Source: Atherinomorus stipes (Eukaryota > Chordata > Actinopteri > Atheriniformes > Atherinidae). Taken from it: 64,000 bases of DNA. Both the position numbers and the translations under genes were made by a program. The stretch covers positions 56,457 through 120,456 of the forward strand of contig JALJCO010000090.1 of the NCBI GenBank assembly GCA_023101725.1, given 5' to 3'. Below are positions 58,843-64,000 of this stretch, piece by piece; position 1 is the stretch's first letter; each line of letters starts with the position of its first letter. The notes below the pieces were generated by a model. That model ran no database searches and was not told where the DNA came from. It worked only from the letters and a program-made list of their open reading frames with translations.

Positions 58843-58953
58843 TAGGCCCGAGCACCGAAGGCGGTGCGAAGGCCTATTGTATCTCTAGCGTTTTTTCTTA
58901 TTATTATTATTATTATTAGGCCCGAGCACCGAAGGCGGTGCGAAGGCCTATTG
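58843..58953 (+). repeat. Two left-end hairpin motifs at the unit 2/3 junction
   Basis: Copies at 58843 and 58917 separated by a spacer with a (TTA)n run. Confidence 0.92.
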
Positions 58954-60578
58954 TAATGCAAGCGTTTATTCTTCGTTATTATTTTTCTCCTGTCAAATGA
59001 ATCGCATTTTTGGGGGCCTGAACATGCTTGAAAACTCACCAAATTTTGGCTACCCCCCCATTTAAAATCGAAAAATTTCATAATTTGGCGTTTTCGTGAC
59101 CGCTCGGGCGAAACTGCGCTCTAGCGCCACCTTTTGCAAGGTCCCCAGAACTGCATGTCACCGATTTTCACGAAACTCGGTACACTTGTTCGACATGTCG
59201 GGGCCGACAAAAAAGCCTCTTAACGTCGTGGTGCCAGGTCTACAGGAAGTCGGCCATTTTGGGTCAAAGTCGCCATTTTGGCGTTTCACTCACGTCGCAT
59301 TTGAGTTAACTCCTCATAAACCGCTAATGGTACGGTCACCCCGATGGTCTCTTTGTGTTCAGAAGGCTTGTGAGATTTCTAGTTGTGCTCTGCATTCAGA
59401 AATCTGCAAGCGTGTGGAGGGGGCGGAGCCTCAAAGTTGACCTTCTCGCCATGAAACACGAAACTGATATAACTCTGGCATAAAAACAGATATCTGCACC
59501 AAAATTGGTACGTATGATGCTGGTCAGATGCTGAACACACCTATATGACCATGTCCGGGTTTCACCTTAGCCCCGCCCCCTGGCGACAGGAAGTGTCACT
59601 TTTCAGTGTTTGGGGTCCAGAACTTCATTGATGAAGCCGATAGATTTGAAAGTGCTTCCAAACGTGTCAAACCCTTCCATGATGCCACAATAAAAAACTC
59701 AAGTCGATACGCCAAACGCAACCGTGGCGAATATGAGCCCAACGCCATGGAAACAGGAAGTACATGGAAATGACACAAAGAAAGGTCCGATCTCCACCAA
59801 ACTTGCTACAGATGATGATGGTCATCCCCTGAACTGTTTCAAGTGGAGATATTTTGAAAATCTTAAAAAATGGCTCAATAGCGCCCCCTAGAAATCTTCA
59901 AATGATCAGCCCCGCCCACCACAGTGACCGACAAGCATGAAATTTGGCACAGTGGTAGAACATGTCAGGACCTACAAAAAACCCTCTTGGACCATTTGGA
60001 TTTATCCCACAGGAAGTCGGCCATTTTGAAAAAAGTGGGATTTTTCAGACGATTTCTTGATGACATATTTGCGTTAACTCCTCAGAGACCGCTAATGGTA
60101 CAGCCATCACGATGGTCTCTTTGTGTTCACAAGGCATGTGAGAGTTCTAGTTGTGCTCTGCATTAAGAAATCTGTAAGCGTGTGGAGGGGGCGGAGCCTA
60201 AAAGGTGACCTCGCCATGACACACGACACTCATATAACTCTGGCATAAAACCAGATATCTGCACCAAAATTGCTACGTGTGATGCTGGTCAGATGCTGAA
60301 CACACCTAGATGACCATTTCCGGTTTTCACCTTGGCCCCGCCCCTTGCGGACAGGAAGTGCCTGTAAATAACACACGGATGGCCAGATCTCGATCAAACT
60401 TGGCACAGATGATGATGTTCATAACCTGATCTCATTTACATGGACACATGTTCCAGAATTTTTAATGTGGCTCTACAGCGCCCCCTACAAACCTTCTAAT
60501 GATCATTTTGGCCTACCAGATCAACCGAAGGCCATGAAATTCGGCACACTGGTAGAACATGACACTGACTACGCGGTG

Positions 60579-60635
60579 CATAGGCCTGAGCGGCGCCAGA
60601 GGTGCGAGGGCCTTCATCGCCGCTTGCGGCTTTAA
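60579..60635 (+). repeat. Right-end motif, unit 3
   Basis: Same 57 bp; followed by (TTA)n and TTCTTCTTCC without a left-end hairpin, so unit 4 lacks its left marker. Confidence 0.92.
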
Positions 60636-63043
60636 TTATTATTATTATTATTATTATTCTTCTTCCGCACATATTTTGCCATTTTTGGGGGCCTGAACAT
60701 GCTCAAAAACTCACCAAATTTTGGCTACCCCCATATTCGTAATCGAAAAATTTAAGAATTTGCCATTTTCGGGACCGCACATAGCTCTCTAGCGCCACCT
60801 TTTGTGATTATGCCAGAACTGCATGTTGCAGAATTTTACCAAATTCGGTACACTTATTCTACATGTTGACACAGACTAAAAAGCCTCTTGGACCCATGCT
60901 CTAAGGTCAACAGGAAGTCGGCCATCTTGGATCAAAGTCGCCATTTTGGCGTTTACTCACATCGCATTTGCGTTAACTCCTCATAAACCGCAATTCGCAC
61001 GGTCACCACGATGGTCTCTATGTGTTCAGAAGGCATGTGACATTTCTAGTTGTGCTCTGCATTCAGAAATCTGTTAGCGTTTGGAGGGGGCGGAGCCTCA
61101 AACATGACCTTCTCGCCATGTAACACGAAACTGATATAACTCTGGCATTAAACCAGATATATACACGAAAATTGCGACGTGTGATGCTGGTCATATGCTG
61201 AACACACCTATATGACCATTTCCGGATTTTATAATTAGCCCCCCCCCTGGGCGGTGCCGCAAATTTAGCCTCCTCGCCATGAAACACGAAACTGATATAA
61301 CTCTGTCATAAAACTAGATATCTGCACCAAAATTGATACATGTGATGCTGGTCAGATGCTGAACACATCTGTGTGACCACTTCCGGTTTTCGTCTAAGCC
61401 CCGCCCCCTGGGGACAGGAAGTGTTGCTTTTCAGTGTCTGGGGTCCACAACTTCAATGATCAAGCCCAGGGACTTGAAAGTGCTTCACAACGTCTCAAAC
61501 CCTTCCATGATGATGCAATAAAAACCTCAAGTCGATTCGCCAAACGTAACCATGGCGAATATCAGCCCAACGCCATCGACACAGGAAGTGCATGGAAATG
61601 AACCAAAGGAAGGTCCGATCTCCACCAAACTTGCTACAGATGATGATGGTCATGCTCTGAACTCATTCACATGGAGATATTTTGGATATCTTAAAAAAAA
61701 GGCTCAATAGCGCCCCCTACAAATCTTTAAATGATTAGCCCCGCCCACCACAATGACCCACAAGCATGAAATTCGGCACAGTGGTAGAACATGTCAGGAC
61801 CTACAAAATGAGAATCAGGTTCGTTTTGATCAAATCAACAGGAAGTCGGCCATTTTGAAAAAACTGTCATTTTTCTGACGATTTCTTGATGACATATTTG
61901 CGTTAACTCCTCAGAGACCGCTAATGGTACAGCCATCACGATGGTCTCTTTGTGTTCACAAGGCATGTGAGAGTTCTAGTTGTGCTCTGCATTAAGAAAT
62001 CTGTAAGCGTGTGGAGGGGGCGGAGCCTAAAAGGTGACCTCGCCATGACACACGACACTCATATAACTCTGGCATAAAACCAGATATCTGCACCAAACTT
62101 GGTACGTGTGATGCTGGTCAGATGCTGAACACACCTAGATGACCATTTCCGGTTTTCACCTTGGCCCCGCCCCTTGCGGACAGGAAGTGCCTGTAAATAA
62201 CACACGGATGGCCAGATCTCGATCAAACTTGGCACAGATGATGATGTTCATAACCTGATCTCATTTACATGGACACATGTTCCAGAATTTTTAATGTGGC
62301 TCTACAGCGCCCCCTACAAACCTTCTAATGATCATTAAGGCATACCAGATCAACCAAAGACCATGATATTCAGCACACTGGTAGAACATGACAAGGATTA
62401 CATGGATACGTGTTCCTGAAGTTTAAATGTGGCTCTATAGCGCCCCCTACAAACCTTCAAATCATCATTTTGAGCTAACACATCAACCAAACGCCATGAC
62501 ATTCGGCACACTGGTAGAACATGGACACATGTTCTAGAAGTTCAAATGTGGCTCTATAGCGCCCCCTACAAACCTTCAAATCATCATTTTGGGCAACCAG
62601 ATCAACCGAAGACCATGACATTCAGCACACTGGTAGAACATGACACGGATTATATGGACATATGTTCCAGAACTGTAAATGTGGCTCTACAGCGCCCCCT
62701 ACAAAGCTTCAAATGATCATTTTGGGCTACCAGAACAACCAAAGGCCATGAAATCCAGCACACTGGTAGAACATGGACTGATCTTTCAGAAATTTATATG
62801 TGGCTCTACAGCGCCCCCTGGAAACATTCAAATGATCATTTTGGGCTGCCAGATCAACCAAAGGCCATGAAATCCAGCACACTGGTAGAACAGGACACAG
62901 ATAACATTGAGACGTGTTCCAGTAGTTTAAATGGGGCTCTACAGCGCCCCCTAAAAACTTCAAAAGATCATTCTGAGCTACCACATCAACCAAATGCCAT
63001 GAAATTAGGCACACTGGTAGAACATGACACAGACTACGCGGTG

Positions 63044-63100
63044 CATAGGCCTGAGCGGCGCCAGAGGTGCGAGGGCCTTCATCGCCGCTTGCGGCTTTAA
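63044..63100 (+). repeat. Right-end motif, unit 4
   Basis: Same 57 bp; followed by TTCTTATTCTTATTC-type spacer. Unit 5 also lacks a left-end hairpin. Confidence 0.92.
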
Positions 63101-64000
63101 GTCGAAAAAAAGAATTCTTCTTATTCTTATTCTTCTTATTCTTTTCCTCTCAAATGAATGGCATTTTTGGGGGCCTGAACATGCTCAAAAAGTCACCAAA
63201 TTTTGGCTACCCCCCATTTAAAATCGGAAAATTTCATAATTTGGCGTTTTCGTGACCGCTCGGGGCGAAACTGCGCTCTAGCGCCACCTTTTGCAAGAGT
63301 CCCCAGAACTGCATGTCACCGATCTTTACGAAATTCGGTACACTTGTTCTACATGTCGGGGCGGACAAAAAAGCCTCTTAACGTCGTGGTGCCAGGTCTA
63401 CAGGAAGTCGGCCATTTTGGGTCAAAGTCGCCATTTTGGCGTTTCACTCACGTCGCATTTGCGTTAACTCCTCATAAACCGCAAATGGTACGGTCATCCC
63501 GATGGTCTCTTTGTGTTCACAAGGCATGTGACATTTCTAGTTGTGCTCTGCATTCAGAAATCTGCAAGCGTGTGGAGGGGGCGGAGCCTGAAAGTTGACC
63601 TTCTCGCCATGAAACACGAAACTGATATAACTCGGGCATAAAACCAGATATCTGCACCAAAATTGCTACGTATGATGCCTGTCGGATGCTGAACACACCT
63701 ATATGACCATTTCCGGTTTTTGCCTTAGCCCTGCCCCTAGTGACAGGAAGTGTCACTTTTTAGTGTTTGGGGTCCAGAACTTCAATGATGAAGCCGACGG
63801 ATTTGAAAGTGCTTCCAAACGTGTCAAACCCTTCCACGATGCCACAATAAAAAACTCAAGTCGATACGCCAAACGCAACCATGGCGAATATGAGCCCAAC
63901 GCCATGGAAACAGGAAGTACATGAAAATGACATGAAGAGAAAGGTCCGACCTCCACCAAACTTGCTACAGATGATGATGGTCAACCCCTGAACTCATTCA

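Larger units (their letters stand above)
54339..64000 (+). repeat. Higher-order tandem repeat array of an unclassified element (continues past the right edge)
   Basis: Five head-to-tail units: 54339-56496, 56498-58841, 58843-60635, 60636-63100, and 63101 to the edge. Unit bodies start TTTTTGGGGGCCTGAACATG. They contain two related halves about 768 bp apart, each with CAGGAAGTCGGCCATTTT and GGAGGGGGCGGAGCCT, then a variable number of short repeats carrying GGCTCTACAGCGCCCCCTAC, then a fixed 57-bp end motif. Frames of 100-205 codons recur because the DNA is conserved; none has a recognisable domain and start sites differ between copies. I consider it non-coding. The type of element is unknown. 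Confidence 0.9.

Noticed and set aside
54340..58953. Regularly repeated hairpin units reminiscent of a CRISPR array
   Set aside because: Spacers are similar to each other, the spacing is irregular and the genome is a vertebrate.
56440..63100. Helitron 3' end (hairpin near the terminus)
   Set aside because: The sequence after the hairpin is TTTAA rather than CTRR, no TC-type 5' end was established and no Rep/helicase sequence is present.

Overview
This window looks like a repeat-rich stretch of a ray-finned fish genome, most likely a percomorph teleost. The evidence is a tandem family of fish TRIM35-like (class IV) genes, LINEs of the L2/CR1 group, Tc1, hAT, ISL2EU and TTAA-target DNA elements, a Ty3/Gypsy element, and vertebrate-style splice sites. 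I see no bacterial operons, rRNA or tRNA genes, or CRISPR arrays. The species cannot be told from sequence alone.

TRIM genes (all minus strand). There are four copies of one gene encoding RING, B-box 2, coiled coil and PRY-SPRY. Copy A (1-527) runs off the left edge. Copy B (9007-10387) has a 1-base frameshift before the B-box. Copy C (26146-27522) is intact and is the only full-length host gene here. Copy D (40603-41986) has a 1-base frameshift at the start of PRY. All four share about 400 bp of 5' flank holding a predicted 102-bp intron just before the start codon. Copies A and C also share a 5.7-kb duplicated block (1-5721 and 26999-32717) that carries the same nested transposons, so that duplication is recent.

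Between the genes lies layered mobile DNA. 1-5.7 kb: hAT MITE, then a dead Tc1 element containing a foldback inside a foldback, repeated at 27-32.7 kb. 6.6-7.1 kb: foldback MITE. 8.4-8.9 kb: hAT MITE in the B 3' flank. 10.8-12.3 kb: long-TIR element. 13.9-15.7 kb: hAT. 15.9-17 kb: ISL2EU-type transposase relic with a MITE beside it. 17.4-19.4 kb and 22.3-23.0 kb: LINEs. 24.0-24.9 kb: hAT. 33.2-40.2 kb: a retroposon split by a complete Gypsy element with 172-bp LTRs, itself broken by two insertions. 42.4-54.2 kb: LINE fragments, a Tc1-like element and several foldback families.

54.3-64.0 kb is a head-to-tail higher-order repeat array of an unclassified element. Units of 1.8-2.5 kb are marked by a nested hairpin at one end and a related hairpin plus a GCCGC-TT-GCGGC hairpin at the other, with a variable number of inner repeats spaced alternately by about 119 and 133 bp. 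It codes for nothing I can support and is the best candidate for something poorly described.

Copy C could make an E3 ubiquitin ligase of the fish antiviral/immune TRIM type. The rest of the window records how duplication and transposition have built and broken the cluster.
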